Assembly: GCA_017848435.1 (NCBI GenBank)
Contig: JAFEHU010000075.1
Coordinates: forward strand, 1 to 64,000
Length of the DNA stretch: 64,000 nt
Reading direction: 5' to 3'
Source of the DNA: Burkholderiaceae bacterium
GTDB lineage: Bacteria > Pseudomonadota > Gammaproteobacteria > Burkholderiales > Burkholderiaceae_C
Numbering within the stretch: the first letter of the stretch is position 1; the number at the start of each line of letters is the position of its first letter. Shown here one piece after another: positions 48,933-57,710 of this stretch. A program made the translations under genes and the position numbers. The notes beneath the pieces are model-generated. The model saw only the letters and a program-made list of their open reading frames with translations, was not told where the DNA came from and made no database searches.

Positions 48933-49454
48933 ATGGCTTCAATGGCCGCCATCCGTTCAAGTCGGGCAAAGGTTCGGCAATACGGGGCATACGCAGTGGA
49001 GTACGCGCTGGTGTTTCCAGTGCTTTTTGTACTTGTCTATGGCGCCTTGAGTCTGGCGGTGGTGATGACCATGCGGATGAGTCTGCAGCATGCGGCAGAA
49101 GAGGGGGCCCGCGCGGCATTGCGCTTCAATGTGGCGATTGACGGACGGCGCCAAGCAGTCAGCACCGTGGCGCAATCGCAAACCAGCTGGATGCCAGGTC
49201 CGCGCGCGGTGTCTTCTGCGGTGTGCCTGCTCGGGAGCGAATGTGTGCCTGTGGCCACGGCCACACCACTGACCATTCCACCCACATGTGGCAATGAAAT
49301 CGGCACGGCGTGCCAGGTGGTTGTGGCTGTGAGTTACGACTATGCGGCGCACCCGATCTTCCCGTCCCTGCCCGGGCTGGGATTTTTGCTGCCCAACAGC
49401 CTGCAAGGCCGGGCGTCCGTGCTTGTTGATGGCAACACGCTGGTGCCGCTATGA
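48933..49454 (+). CDS. tadE: TadE-like pseudopilin 1
   Basis: 173 residues. Short basic N-terminus, processing-like motif RQYGAYAVEYALVFPVLFVL with the conserved Glu after the junction and a hydrophobic helix, then a periplasmic domain with four cysteines (CLLGSEC and CGNEIGTAC). TadE/TadF-type minor pilins are cleaved by TadV and needed for pilus formation. Overlaps the next gene by 4 bases. Confidence 0.88.
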   Translation: MASMAAIRSSRAKVRQYGAYAVEYALVFPVLFVLVYGALSLAVVMTMRMSLQHAAEEGARAALRFNVAIDGRRQAVSTVAQSQTSWMPGPRAVSSAVCLLGSECVPVATATPLTIPPTCGNEIGTACQVVVAVSYDYAAHPIFPSLPGLGFLLPNSLQGRASVLVDGNTLVPL

Positions 49455-49936
49455 ACCACAACCCCAGAATGCAAACACAACGCGGTGTTGCCGCGATTGA
49501 GTTCGCACTGGTATTCGTCGTGTTTTTTGCACTGCTGTATGCCTTTGCTACTTTTGGCGCTGTGTTCTACACCCAGCAGGCGGTTTCACGCGCTGCTGGC
49601 GACGGTGCGCGTGCCGCTGTATTGCTGCCACCCGTGGTTTCGTTCAACCAGAGCGCAGTGCAGAACGTGGTGTTGCACTCGCTGGCAGGTTCCCTGATCG
49701 TGCCGTTAGACAACGCCACCACCCAGAGCAGCCGCAAAGCCTGGCTCAATGACTCGCAACACACGACCGTCACGGTCACACCGGGGTGTCTGAATGCGGG
49801 TGGTATCGCAGGGTGTGTCACGGTCAGCGTGCAATACCAATATGCCCGCAACCGGCTGTTGCCCAGTCTGCCCTTGCTCGACACCAGCACCTGGATGCCT
49901 GACACCCTGGTCGGGCAAGCCACTGTCCGGCTCTAA
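49451..49936 (+). CDS. TadE/TadF-like pseudopilin 2
   Basis: 161 residues. N-terminal QRGVAAIEFALVFVVFFALL is the TadE motif (G|VAAIEFALV) with a long hydrophobic helix; the C-terminal domain has a cysteine pair (CLNAGGIAGC). Paralogue of the preceding gene, similar in length and layout, probably from duplication. Part of the Tad operon. Confidence 0.87.
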   Translation: MNHNPRMQTQRGVAAIEFALVFVVFFALLYAFATFGAVFYTQQAVSRAAGDGARAAVLLPPVVSFNQSAVQNVVLHSLAGSLIVPLDNATTQSSRKAWLNDSQHTTVTVTPGCLNAGGIAGCVTVSVQYQYARNRLLPSLPLLDTSTWMPDTLVGQATVRL

Positions 49937-49949
49937 CAAAGAAGGCCTT

Positions 49950-52001
49950 ATGACCTCCGCCGCCTTGTCCTCGCCAGTTCGCCAGCGTGGTTCTGTCCTT
50001 GTCAGTACCGCCGCGTTCCTGCTGGTGTGTGTGATTGCATTGACCAGTGCCGAACTGGGTTACCTTTTTTACCTGAAGCGTGAAATGCAAAAGGCTGCAG
50101 ACCTGTCTGCCCTGTCGGGGGTCCGACAACTGTCATCGGGCGGGTGTGCTGGTGCCAACGCCGAAGCAACCAGCAAGGCCAACGACAACTTGTCTCCACT
50201 GGGTTTTACGGCGACCGTGTCGCCAGGTTGTGGTCGATGGAGTGCTCCCACACCGGACAATGTGACCGGTTTCTCAGCCGGCGGTGTCACACCCAATGCG
50301 GTTCGGGTTCAGTTGAGTGCCGATGTGGCGCCATTGCTGCCCTATTTGGGCAGCCGGGCACTGTACGCCCAGGCGGTGGCCATTACCGGGGACCCGCTGG
50401 CCGCATTTTCGGTAGGGTCACGCTTGGTCAGGGTGACCGGTGACTCGGTGCTGGGGGCGGCGCTGAAGGGCATCGGCCTCGACCTGAGTGGCACGTCACT
50501 GGTCAGCTATGACGGTTTGGCGAATGTAAAAATAACGCCCGGTGGCTTGCTGGGCGCGTTGGGCATTCCAGTGGCTGCAGGCCTCGATGTAGGGCAACTC
50601 AACACGCTGTTGGCAGCGCAGCAGGTGAGTCTGGGGCAGGTGCTGGACGCCGCCGTCACATTGGCCGGTCAATCTGCACTGACTGCGGCGAATGTGACGT
50701 TGTTGAACGCCATCTCTGCAAAATTGCCCAGTGTTCCCTTGAACGTGCTGCTGGGCTCCGCCACCGACACACCGGCAGGCCTGTTTGCCAAAATTGTGGC
50801 ACCCGACACCAGCGCCAACGCGGCGCTGACGACACAAATCAGTGCACTTGACCTGATCACCAGCGCCATTGGGGTGGCCACATCCAAACATGCGATTGAT
50901 GCCGGCATCAACACCAACCTGCTTGGACTGGCCTCTGTGACGAGCCAGGTGGGCATCATTGAGCCACCGTCCATTGCCATTGGGGGGGTGGGTGCCAAGG
51001 CTTACACCGCACAGGTCCGCACCTATGTTCGGGTCAAGACCGAGAATGCATTGTTGGGTGCGTTGCTATCGCCGCTGATCAAACTGGATTTGCCAATTGT
51101 GCTTGACGCGGTGACGGGCAAAGGCACGCTGACCGACATGTGCACGCCTGCGCTGAAAGACGCCAGTGGCAAAGATGGCGCTGTCATCCAGGTGGAGAGT
51201 TCCATCGCCAAGGTGTGTGTCGGCGCCATCGCGGCGGCTGACTTGTTTTCCAAGAGCAAGGTCTGCGAAGAAAATCTCGGCAACATGGAATTGCTGAATG
51301 TCCTGGGTATTGTCCGGCTACCCAACAACCACCTCAACATCAATGCCCTGCAAGGCGGTGGCACATTGACATTGAGGGAGGGCGACAAGGGCACCACGGG
51401 CAACAGCCTGAACATCGGCACCACGGTGGCCGATCTGGTGCAGCAGTTGACCAACCTCTTGTTTGGTGCTCCCGGAACAACACCGAGCACAGCCCCCACA
51501 GGCACCCAGATCAACAATTTGGCCACAGAGCTGTTCAACGAAACCGGGACGGTGGGGCACGCCAACTACACCTGCAATGCCAACACCAACGCATGCCGGT
51601 CGCTTCGGCTGGCGAAGGTCAAAAGCAACATTGAGACGGCTGCAGCCAACAGTGGGCTGTTGTCGGGCCTGCTCAACGGTATCGGCGACCTCCTGGGCAG
51701 CGTTCTCGGGTTGTTGGGCGGCGATGGCTGCACCTACCCCGGGTTGTTGGGCTCCACGTCCAATGCGGGATGTGTCAGCCTGATCGGCAGCACGCTGACC
51801 AAGGCCAGCAACCAAAGCGGTGGCGGCACGGTGTCCAACACCTTGACGGTGTTGACCGGACTGCTCAAACCGGTGCTCAACGCGCTGGGCAACACGGTGC
51901 TGACACCCGTTTTGCGCGATGTACTTGGCTTGTCCCTGGGTGAAACCGACGTCAACATGATGTCGTTGAAGTGCGGCGGCACCGCCAGGCTGGTGTACTG
52001 A
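49950..52001 (+). CDS. tadG: TadG-like pilus assembly protein
   Basis: 683 residues. N-terminal RQRGSVLVSTAAFLLVCVIA followed by KREMQKAADLSALSGVRQL matches the Tad/TadG-related N-terminal domain (PF13400 type). The remainder is a large, low-charge periplasmic or surface domain with many Gly/Leu/Ala/Thr segments and scattered paired cysteines. Membrane-anchored by one helix. ATG 49950 is 13 bases after the previous stop. A role in anchoring or tip function of the pilus is inferred. Confidence 0.83.
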   Translation: MTSAALSSPVRQRGSVLVSTAAFLLVCVIALTSAELGYLFYLKREMQKAADLSALSGVRQLSSGGCAGANAEATSKANDNLSPLGFTATVSPGCGRWSAPTPDNVTGFSAGGVTPNAVRVQLSADVAPLLPYLGSRALYAQAVAITGDPLAAFSVGSRLVRVTGDSVLGAALKGIGLDLSGTSLVSYDGLANVKITPGGLLGALGIPVAAGLDVGQLNTLLAAQQVSLGQVLDAAVTLAGQSALTAANVTLLNAISAKLPSVPLNVLLGSATDTPAGLFAKIVAPDTSANAALTTQISALDLITSAIGVATSKHAIDAGINTNLLGLASVTSQVGIIEPPSIAIGGVGAKAYTAQVRTYVRVKTENALLGALLSPLIKLDLPIVLDAVTGKGTLTDMCTPALKDASGKDGAVIQVESSIAKVCVGAIAAADLFSKSKVCEENLGNMELLNVLGIVRLPNNHLNINALQGGGTLTLREGDKGTTGNSLNIGTTVADLVQQLTNLLFGAPGTTPSTAPTGTQINNLATELFNETGTVGHANYTCNANTNACRSLRLAKVKSNIETAAANSGLLSGLLNGIGDLLGSVLGLLGGDGCTYPGLLGSTSNAGCVSLIGSTLTKASNQSGGGTVSNTLTVLTGLLKPVLNALGNTVLTPVLRDVLGLSLGETDVNMMSLKCGGTARLVY

Positions 52002-52015
52002 TCCAGCGGGCTGCC

Positions 52016-53491
52016 ATGCACGCGCTGGCCGCTTCCGGCACCCGACCGGTCATGTCATGCCTGCTGGCCGCAGCGATTGTGATCAGCCCCTTGCTGTACT
52101 GGTCTCTGATCGGTGGGGCTGGCTACCACGACAAGCAGCGGTTGGTCCAGCTCGGGGTGTCTGTTGCCGCTGGCTTGCTGGTGGCATGGGTGTTCTGGCG
52201 CAACCTGCGGTTGCCACACCTGGTGTCAAAACCTGTTGCAACGCTCTTGGCCTTGTTTTTTGCGCTGGGCTTGCTGTCCAGCACCATGGCGTACTCCAGT
52301 CGCCATGCGCTGTTGGAGTGGAGCAACCTGCTGCTGTTGCTGGGCGTGGCCTGGCTCGTGGCAATGGAAGTCAACCGGCTTGGTGAAACGTGGCTCGACA
52401 CATTGCTGCGGGTCAACGGTCTGGGCTGTGTGCTGTATGTCTTGTTGGCCATCACAGTTTATGGCGTCATGCTGCGCACGGGCCAGCAGCCAGGGGCCAG
52501 TCTGTTGATCCCAGGTTTTGACAACCACCGTTTCTTCAGCCATACCCAAACCGTTTCACTCCCATTGCTCGCTTTGCTCGCAACCCGCACGCAGGACCGT
52601 GAGCGAAAGGTGTTTTGGTGGTCGATTACCGTGTTGTGGTGGATGCTGTTGTGTGTGGCAGCAGGTCGTGGCACCGTGATGGGCCTGCTGGCAGGCAGCG
52701 GCGTCATCGTCTGTCTGTGGCGAAACAGGTCTGCGAGACACTGGTGTTTGTCCATGTGGGCAACTGGCCTGGCGGGCCTGACCGCTTACCTGTTGCTCTA
52801 TGTGCTTTTGCCAGTCACCAATGGGTTAAGACCGTTCGGTTTTCTTGTCACTGCGGTCGAGCGCTCTGTGGACAACCCCACCAGTGGCCGTTTGCAGCTT
52901 TGGGCGCGGGCACTGGAGATGGTGGCGAACCATCCCTGGCTCGGAGCAGGGCCGTTGCACTTTGCCCATGAGGCGCGTGACCTCCAACTGGGCGCGCACC
53001 CGCACAGTTGGGTGTTGCAGGTGGCGAGCGAATGGGGTCTGCCGGCGACCCTGTGCCTGGCGGTTGCGGTGACCATTGGTTTGGGGGCGTTGTGGCGCGC
53101 CCGCGTCTTTTTGCCCGCCGATGACACGCGAGATACCTGCACACTGGCGGCATGGCTTGTAGCGGGCGTTGCCATTGTGGTAGATGGCTTGGTGTCTGGC
53201 CTGATCGTGATGCCGGCCAGCCAGCTGTGGATCGCCATGTACCTTGGCTGCGCCTGGGGTTGGGTCAGCTTGCGCCGTGGTGGTCAGCCTGTCACCCTGA
53301 GCGCCGTCACTGCAAGGGGTACGCGGGTCGCCGTTCTGGTGTTGGTGCCACTGCTGGTGTGCGCTTTGCTGCTGGGCGTATGGCCTGAAATGCGGGACAT
53401 TCAGGCACACGAACAGCAAGCGAATCAGGACAGCCGCGGCACGTCTTCGGTGACCTTGCGGCCACGCATTTTGCGTGCTGGCTACTTCTAG
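52016..53491 (+). CDS. O-antigen ligase/PglL-like membrane protein
   Basis: 491 residues with about 11-12 hydrophobic helices and the Wzy_C/O-antigen-ligase core (PTSGRLQLWARALEMVANHP, with GAGPLHFAHEARDLQLGAHP-HSW including the family His). Members are either WaaL ligases, Wzy polymerases or pilin O-glycosyltransferases (PglL/TfpO). Its position 14 bases after tadG, without other O-antigen genes, makes glycosylation of a Tad component a reasonable but unproven idea. ATG 52052 is a possible later start. Confidence 0.82.
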   Translation: MHALAASGTRPVMSCLLAAAIVISPLLYWSLIGGAGYHDKQRLVQLGVSVAAGLLVAWVFWRNLRLPHLVSKPVATLLALFFALGLLSSTMAYSSRHALLEWSNLLLLLGVAWLVAMEVNRLGETWLDTLLRVNGLGCVLYVLLAITVYGVMLRTGQQPGASLLIPGFDNHRFFSHTQTVSLPLLALLATRTQDRERKVFWWSITVLWWMLLCVAAGRGTVMGLLAGSGVIVCLWRNRSARHWCLSMWATGLAGLTAYLLLYVLLPVTNGLRPFGFLVTAVERSVDNPTSGRLQLWARALEMVANHPWLGAGPLHFAHEARDLQLGAHPHSWVLQVASEWGLPATLCLAVAVTIGLGALWRARVFLPADDTRDTCTLAAWLVAGVAIVVDGLVSGLIVMPASQLWIAMYLGCAWGWVSLRRGGQPVTLSAVTARGTRVAVLVLVPLLVCALLLGVWPEMRDIQAHEQQANQDSRGTSSVTLRPRILRAGYF

Positions 53492-53495
53492 CCTC

Positions 53496-54191
53496 TCAGG
53501 CCACGGTGATGGTCAAGCTTTCCAGGCCATCAACGCCACCCACCATGTCGTCACCCGACACGACCGCCGCCACACCTTCTGGCGTACCTGTGTAAATCAG
53601 ATCTCCGGGCTGCAGTTCCCAGGCAGCCGACAGGTGTTCAATGATCTCGCCAATGTTCCAGATCAGCTTGCCGACATTGCTGCGCTGGCGGTCGGCGCCA
53701 TTGACCTGCAGCCACAGGCCAGCCTGGGCGATGTTCCCCGCATTGGCCGCCGGAGTGATCGGGCCAATCGGGGCGGAGGCGTCATACCCTTTGCCAATGC
53801 ACCAGGGGCGGCCTTGCTTTTTCATGTCCGTCTGCAGGTCACGGCGGGTCATGTCCAGGCCCACCGCGTAGCCAAAGATGTGCCGGTGGGCATCGGCTGC
53901 CTGGATGTTCGCGCCACCCACCCCAATGGCCACCACCAGTTCGATCTCATGGTGCAGGTTCTTGGTCAGGCTGGGGTAGGGGATGGTGCTGGTGGTGCCG
54001 GCCTCGACCGGCACGATGGCGTCGGCAGGTTTCAGGAAGAAGAAGGGCGGTTCGCGACCGGTGAACCCCATTTCCTTGGCGTGGTCTTCGTAGTTGCGGC
54101 CGACGCAGTAAATGCGGTGGACAGGAAAGCGCTCTGGGGTGCCCAGCACAGGCACGCTGGGAACGGTGGCGGGTGGGAACACGTAGGTCAT
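53496..54191 (-). CDS. fumarylacetoacetate-hydrolase-family protein, probable fumarylpyruvate hydrolase
   Basis: 231 residues. FAH-fold motifs: [30 protein letters not shown], a metal-binding Glu-x-Glu in [11 protein letters not shown] and [11 protein letters not shown] near the C-terminus. It overlaps the gentisate dioxygenase gene by 4 bases (ATGA), so it probably hydrolyses fumarylpyruvate to fumarate and pyruvate, as NagK does in Ralstonia U2. Last gene of this minus-strand operon; it meets the O-antigen-ligase gene tail to tail with a 4-base gap. Confidence 0.9.
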   Translation of the reverse strand: MTYVFPPATVPSVPVLGTPERFPVHRIYCVGRNYEDHAKEMGFTGREPPFFFLKPADAIVPVEAGTTSTIPYPSLTKNLHHEIELVVAIGVGGANIQAADAHRHIFGYAVGLDMTRRDLQTDMKKQGRPWCIGKGYDASAPIGPITPAANAGNIAQAGLWLQVNGADRQRSNVGKLIWNIGEIIEHLSAAWELQPGDLIYTGTPEGVAAVVSGDDMVGGVDGLESLTITVA

Positions 54192-55279
54192 GGCAGTCTT
54201 TCTTCACGGTGAAGGCCCAAGGCCTGTTGCACTGGACGGTCTGAGAAGCTGAACAGCACACAGCCGCTGGCCGATGCCAGTTGCAGCGTGTGCCACGAAG
54301 GCACGACAAAATGGTCGCAGGCGGACAGGGTAAAACGGTGCGAAGTGCCGGTGGACGAGGTGATGGTGGCTTCGCCTTCACCCTCCACCACGCTGTAGAC
54401 GGCACCGTCGGTCTGGCGCGATGGTTGCCCGGCAAAACCGGCGGGCAGCAGCTGCATGCAGGCGGCCATGGTGGGTACCGGTGCGCCGCCGGTGACCGGG
54501 TTCACATAGCGCAGCTTCACGCCGTCCCACGGGTCCAGCGGTGCGTTGCGCGAGAGCGTGTCCAGCGCTTCGCGGCTACGCTCGTAGGGGTAGCTGAAGA
54601 GCGGTGAATGCAGGGTGGCCGGCGCATCTTGGCGCACCGGGGCCATGTTGTGGCCGAAACGGGCCAGGCTGGTGCCTTCGGGCTGGGTAACGCTCTGGCT
54701 GCGTACCGCGCCATTCTCGGCAAACCCAGCGTCAAGAAAACGCACCAGTGGGATGTCCAGCCCGTCGAGCCAGACCACGGGGCCGCTGCTGTCCACCGAG
54801 TCACCAGGCTGGCCGGTGTGGCCATGGTCGTGCCAGGTCCAGCTGGGGGTGATGATGAAATCGCCAGGGCGCATGGTGGCGCGTTCACCGTTCACAGCGG
54901 TGTACGCGCCCTGGCCTTCGACGACGAAGCGCAACGCGCTTTGGGTGTGGCGGTGGCTGGGGGCAATTTCTCCCGGCAGGAGCAGTTGCAAGCCGGCGTA
55001 CAGCGACTGGGTGATGGCCGACTGGCCCCGCAGGGCCGGGTTCTCCAGCACCAGCACGCGGCGCACCGCCTCTTCGGCCGAAATCACCTGGCCGGATGCC
55101 AGCAGGAACGGCCGCACCGTGGCGTAAGGCCAGTGCGCGGACACGCAGGGCGATTGCGGCTGGCTGGGCACGAGGGCGTGCAGCACCTCCCACAACGGCG
55201 TCAGATGGTGGCGGTCAATCGCCTGGTAGAAGCGCTGGCGGTCTGGCAGGGCAGTGTCAGGCGGTGGTTGCAGGTCCAT
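54188..55279 (-). CDS. gtdA: gentisate 1,2-dioxygenase
   Basis: 363-residue bicupin Fe(II) ring-cleaving dioxygenase converting gentisate to maleylpyruvate. First cupin: [21 protein letters not shown] and [10 protein letters not shown] supply the metal histidines; the second cupin ([21 protein letters not shown]) has lost most of them, as usual for the family. The N-terminal [18 protein letters not shown] is characteristic. The ring-opening step lies in the same operon as the last enzyme, with the isomerase on the opposite strand 1 kb away. Divergent from a MarR regulator. Confidence 0.92.
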   Translation of the reverse strand: MDLQPPPDTALPDRQRFYQAIDRHHLTPLWEVLHALVPSQPQSPCVSAHWPYATVRPFLLASGQVISAEEAVRRVLVLENPALRGQSAITQSLYAGLQLLLPGEIAPSHRHTQSALRFVVEGQGAYTAVNGERATMRPGDFIITPSWTWHDHGHTGQPGDSVDSSGPVVWLDGLDIPLVRFLDAGFAENGAVRSQSVTQPEGTSLARFGHNMAPVRQDAPATLHSPLFSYPYERSREALDTLSRNAPLDPWDGVKLRYVNPVTGGAPVPTMAACMQLLPAGFAGQPSRQTDGAVYSVVEGEGEATITSSTGTSHRFTLSACDHFVVPSWHTLQLASASGCVLFSFSDRPVQQALGLHREERLP

Positions 55280-55323
55280 GGTGGTTTGGCATTTACCTGG
55301 GAGCAGGGTGGTCCTCGCTGAAG

Positions 55324-55341
55324 TTAAGTATACATACTAAA
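55324..55341. promoter_or_regulatory. MarR-type operator
   Basis: TTAAGTAT-AC-ATACTAAA: two 8-base arms inverted with one mismatch and a 2-base spacer, in an AT-rich patch of the 117-base region between the gentisate dioxygenase start (minus) and the MarR gene (plus). This is the typical size and place of a MarR binding site, so autoregulation and control of the gentisate operon are inferred. Confidence 0.55.
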
Positions 55342-55396
55342 AATCAAGCAAAGGGCATGGCTCAAACTCCGGGCCTGTCCCTGGGTGGCTAAACTC

Positions 55397-55843
55397 ATGC
55401 AAATGCGTGACAGTTTTGATTTTCAGTTGGCGCCAGGGTTTGTGGTGCGACGCCTGCACCAGCTTGCGGTGGCCATCTTCATGGAAGAAACGGCCGCTTT
55501 TGACGTGACGCCAGTGCAGTTTGCGATTCTGAACACCCTGATGGACGCGCCAGGCAGCGACCAGGTCACGCTGGCCAACCGGGTGGCGTTTGACGCGGCC
55601 ACATCGGGTTCTGTGATTGCACGGCTGGAAAGTAAAGGCTGGGTGCGACGCGAGCCCGACCCGCATGACAAACGCCGCAAGCTGTTGTGGGCCACTGCCG
55701 AGGGCGAACAGGTGGCCCACGACATGAAGGCGGCGGTGGCGCGCGCCCAACAGCGCATCCTGGCGCCTTTGCCTGCACAAGCGCAGGCGCAATTCATGGG
55801 CTTGCTGAACCAACTCGTCAGCACCCACGCCAACCAGGGCTGA
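55397..55843 (+). CDS. MarR-family transcriptional regulator
   Basis: 148 residues from ATG 55397 (ATG 55403 or GTG 55385 also possible). Winged helix-turn-helix with the segments VTLANRVAFDAATSGSVIARLESKGWVRREPDPHDKRRKL, split here as helix 3-4 and the basic wing. Divergent from the gentisate dioxygenase gene with a palindromic site between, so it is probably the repressor of gentisate catabolism. Effector unknown; gentisate or a related CoA-free aromatic acid is plausible. Confidence 0.9.
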   Translation: MQMRDSFDFQLAPGFVVRRLHQLAVAIFMEETAAFDVTPVQFAILNTLMDAPGSDQVTLANRVAFDAATSGSVIARLESKGWVRREPDPHDKRRKLLWATAEGEQVAHDMKAAVARAQQRILAPLPAQAQAQFMGLLNQLVSTHANQG

Positions 55844-55884
55844 TGCCCGTTACACGCCGCGCACGCTGGCGGCAAATTCAGAAA

Positions 55885-56208
55885 TCATGCGGTGGGCAGG
55901 CTGTCATAGCTGAGCAACACCACGTCGGCCGCAGCATCGCGCAGTGGAATGAGGGCCTGGTAGGCAGGAGAGTCGTGCCAGCCCGCCACCGACGCGGCGT
56001 TCGGGAAGCGGATCACCACTGTCAGTGTCTGTGGGTGGTGGCCGTTCAGCACCGCTGTTTTCTGACCTCGGAACACGATGCTGGCACCCCAAGGGGCCAG
56101 CGTGTCGGGCACCCGGGCGCAGTAGGCCGCCCATTGCGTGGGCTGCTTGACGGTGATGTGGCCAATCAGGTAGCCTGGGTTGGCCGCCGGAGGGGAGGGG
56201 GTCGTCAT
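55885..56208 (-). CDS. DUF1330-family protein
   Basis: 107-residue ferredoxin-like-fold (dimeric alpha-beta barrel) protein: GYLIGHITVKQPTQWAAYCA, GQKTAVLNGHHPQTLTVVIRFP and WHDSPAYQALIPLR are typical DUF1330 blocks. Divergent from the isomerase gene with only 31 bases between starts. It may act on a small catabolic intermediate, but no activity is known for the family. Confidence 0.87.
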   Translation of the reverse strand: MTTPSPPAANPGYLIGHITVKQPTQWAAYCARVPDTLAPWGASIVFRGQKTAVLNGHHPQTLTVVIRFPNAASVAGWHDSPAYQALIPLRDAAADVVLLSYDSLPTA

Positions 56209-56239
56209 GGTGCAAGCCTGCCCGGTTTATGCTGGTGGG

Positions 56240-56890
56240 ATGAAACTGTACAACTACTTTCGTTCGTCTGCGGCCTTCCGCGTGCGGATTGCGCTGGGTC
56301 TCAAGGGGTTGGATTACCAGTATGTGCCGGTGCACATTGCGCGCGGTGAGCACCACCAGCCCGACTACGCCGCCCGGTCGGCCGGGCAGCTGGTGCCCTT
56401 GCTGGAGACCGACAGCCTGCAGCTGTCGCAGTCCATGGCCATCATCGAGTACCTGGACGAGACCCACCCCGAGCCCCCCTTGCTGCCGGCGGACGCTGCT
56501 GGCCGCGCCCGTGTGCGCGCACTGGCCCAGGGTGTGGCCTGCGACGTTCACCCCCTCAACAACCTGCGGGTGCTGAAATACCTGGTGCAGGAACTGCGGT
56601 TGGACGACGACGCCAAAAACCGGTGGATCCACCACTGGTGCCTCGAAGGCCTGCAGGCTGTTGAGCGCGAGCTGGAACGCCAGCCCAGCGCGCAGGCGAC
56701 TGGCCGGTTTTGCCATGGCGATACCCCGACGCTGGCCGACTGCTGCCTGGTGCCCCAAATCTTCAGCGCGCGCCGTTTCGGCGTGCCGCTGGGTGGGTTG
56801 CCGCGCACCATGGCGGTGTTTGATGCCTGCATGGCGCTGGACGCTTTCCAGCAGGCCCAGCCGTCACGTTGCCCCGATGCCGAAGCTTGA
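56240..56890 (+). CDS. maiA: maleylpyruvate/maleylacetoacetate isomerase (GST zeta type)
   Basis: 216-residue zeta-class glutathione transferase. The active-site motif is FRSSAAFRVRIAL (SSxxxRVRIAL) with the GSH site QLVPLLETDSLQLSQSMAIIEYLDE. Isomerises maleylpyruvate to fumarylpyruvate using glutathione. With the nearby dioxygenase and FAH-family hydrolase this completes the gentisate route, so maleylpyruvate is the likely substrate even though the family is usually named maleylacetoacetate isomerase. ATG 56240 chosen for the conserved MKLYNYFRSS start. Confidence 0.92.
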   Translation: MKLYNYFRSSAAFRVRIALGLKGLDYQYVPVHIARGEHHQPDYAARSAGQLVPLLETDSLQLSQSMAIIEYLDETHPEPPLLPADAAGRARVRALAQGVACDVHPLNNLRVLKYLVQELRLDDDAKNRWIHHWCLEGLQAVERELERQPSAQATGRFCHGDTPTLADCCLVPQIFSARRFGVPLGGLPRTMAVFDACMALDAFQQAQPSRCPDAEA

Positions 56891-57710
56891 CGTGACCGAT
56901 CTGCCACCCGGCTGGCTCGTGCCCGATTGGCCCGCACCGCCGCATGTCAGGGCGGTGATGACCAGCCGGCACGGGGGGGTGTCGCTGCCACCGTGTGACA
57001 GTTTCAACCTGGGCAGCCATGTGGGCGACACGCCCGAAGCCGTGGCCCACAACCGCACGGCGCTCGCTGCCCGACTGGGTGCCCAGCCGGTCTATCTGGA
57101 CCAGGTGCATGGCCAGGCGGTGGTGCAGCTTGCGCGCCAGGCAGCCCCGCCCTGTGACGGCATGCAGGCCGACGCCTGCACCACGTCCGAGCGCGGCCTG
57201 GCCTGTACCGTGATGGTGGCCGACTGCCTGCCGGTGCTGCTGACCACGGCCGATGGCAGCCTGGTTGGTGCGGCCCATGCAGGCTGGCGCGGGCTCGCTG
57301 GGGGCGTGCTGGAAGCCTTTTTTGAGTCTTTCCGGCACCAAGCCTTAGTCAAATCTAGCGGTGTTGCTATGAAAAACAGAGTGTCTGAGGCGGCTTTCCC
57401 CGGCCAGTGCATGGCTTGGCTGGGCCCCTGCATTGGGCCGGAACGGTTTGAAGTCGGCGCCGAGGTGCGCGCCGCGTTCGTGGCGCAGCGGCCTGGTGAT
57501 GCGGCCTGCTTTCAGGACCTGGGCCAGGGCAAATACCTGGCCGATCTGCCCGCATTGGCACGGCGCCGGCTGCAGGCGCTGGGCATCACGGCGCTCCATG
57601 GCAACAACAGCACACCGCCGTGGTGCACCGTCAGCCACCCGTCACAGTTCTTTTCCCATCGGCGTGACGGCCGCAGCGGCCGCATGGCCGCCTGTGTCTG
57701 GCGGGTGTGA
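56877..57710 (+). CDS. pgeF: YfiH/PgeF-family multicopper-like purine/peptidoglycan-editing protein
   Basis: 277 residues from ATG 56877, overlapping the isomerase by 14 bases. Family motifs: TSRHGGVSLPPCDSFNLGSH, QVHGQAVV, VADCLPVLLTTADG, AAHAGWRGLAGG and WLGPCIGPERFEVG. Members act as purine nucleoside phosphorylase/adenosine deaminase or remove wrong residues from peptidoglycan precursors (PgeF). An AT-rich repeat copy (57318-57385) is translated in frame as ESFRHQALVKSSGVAMKNRV, an insertion relative to the usual fold. Its 3' 69 bases overlap the opposite-strand small membrane gene. Confidence 0.9.
   Translation: MPKLDVTDLPPGWLVPDWPAPPHVRAVMTSRHGGVSLPPCDSFNLGSHVGDTPEAVAHNRTALAARLGAQPVYLDQVHGQAVVQLARQAAPPCDGMQADACTTSERGLACTVMVADCLPVLLTTADGSLVGAAHAGWRGLAGGVLEAFFESFRHQALVKSSGVAMKNRVSEAAFPGQCMAWLGPCIGPERFEVGAEVRAAFVAQRPGDAACFQDLGQGKYLADLPALARRRLQALGITALHGNNSTPPWCTVSHPSQFFSHRRDGRSGRMAACVWRV
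57318..57385 (+). repeat. AT-rich dispersed repeat inside pgeF
   Basis: The block CCAAGCCTTAGTCAAATCTA then GCGGTGTTGCTATGAAAAAC follows the same pattern as the earP copy (GAGCCTAGGCAAA ... TTCGCTATCAA). AT-rich relative to flanks and in frame with the gene. Confidence 0.5.

Noticed and set aside
49794-49949. Upstream extension of the TadG-like frame
   Set aside because: It lies within the preceding pseudopilin gene in another frame; ATG 49950 gives the conserved N-terminal domain.
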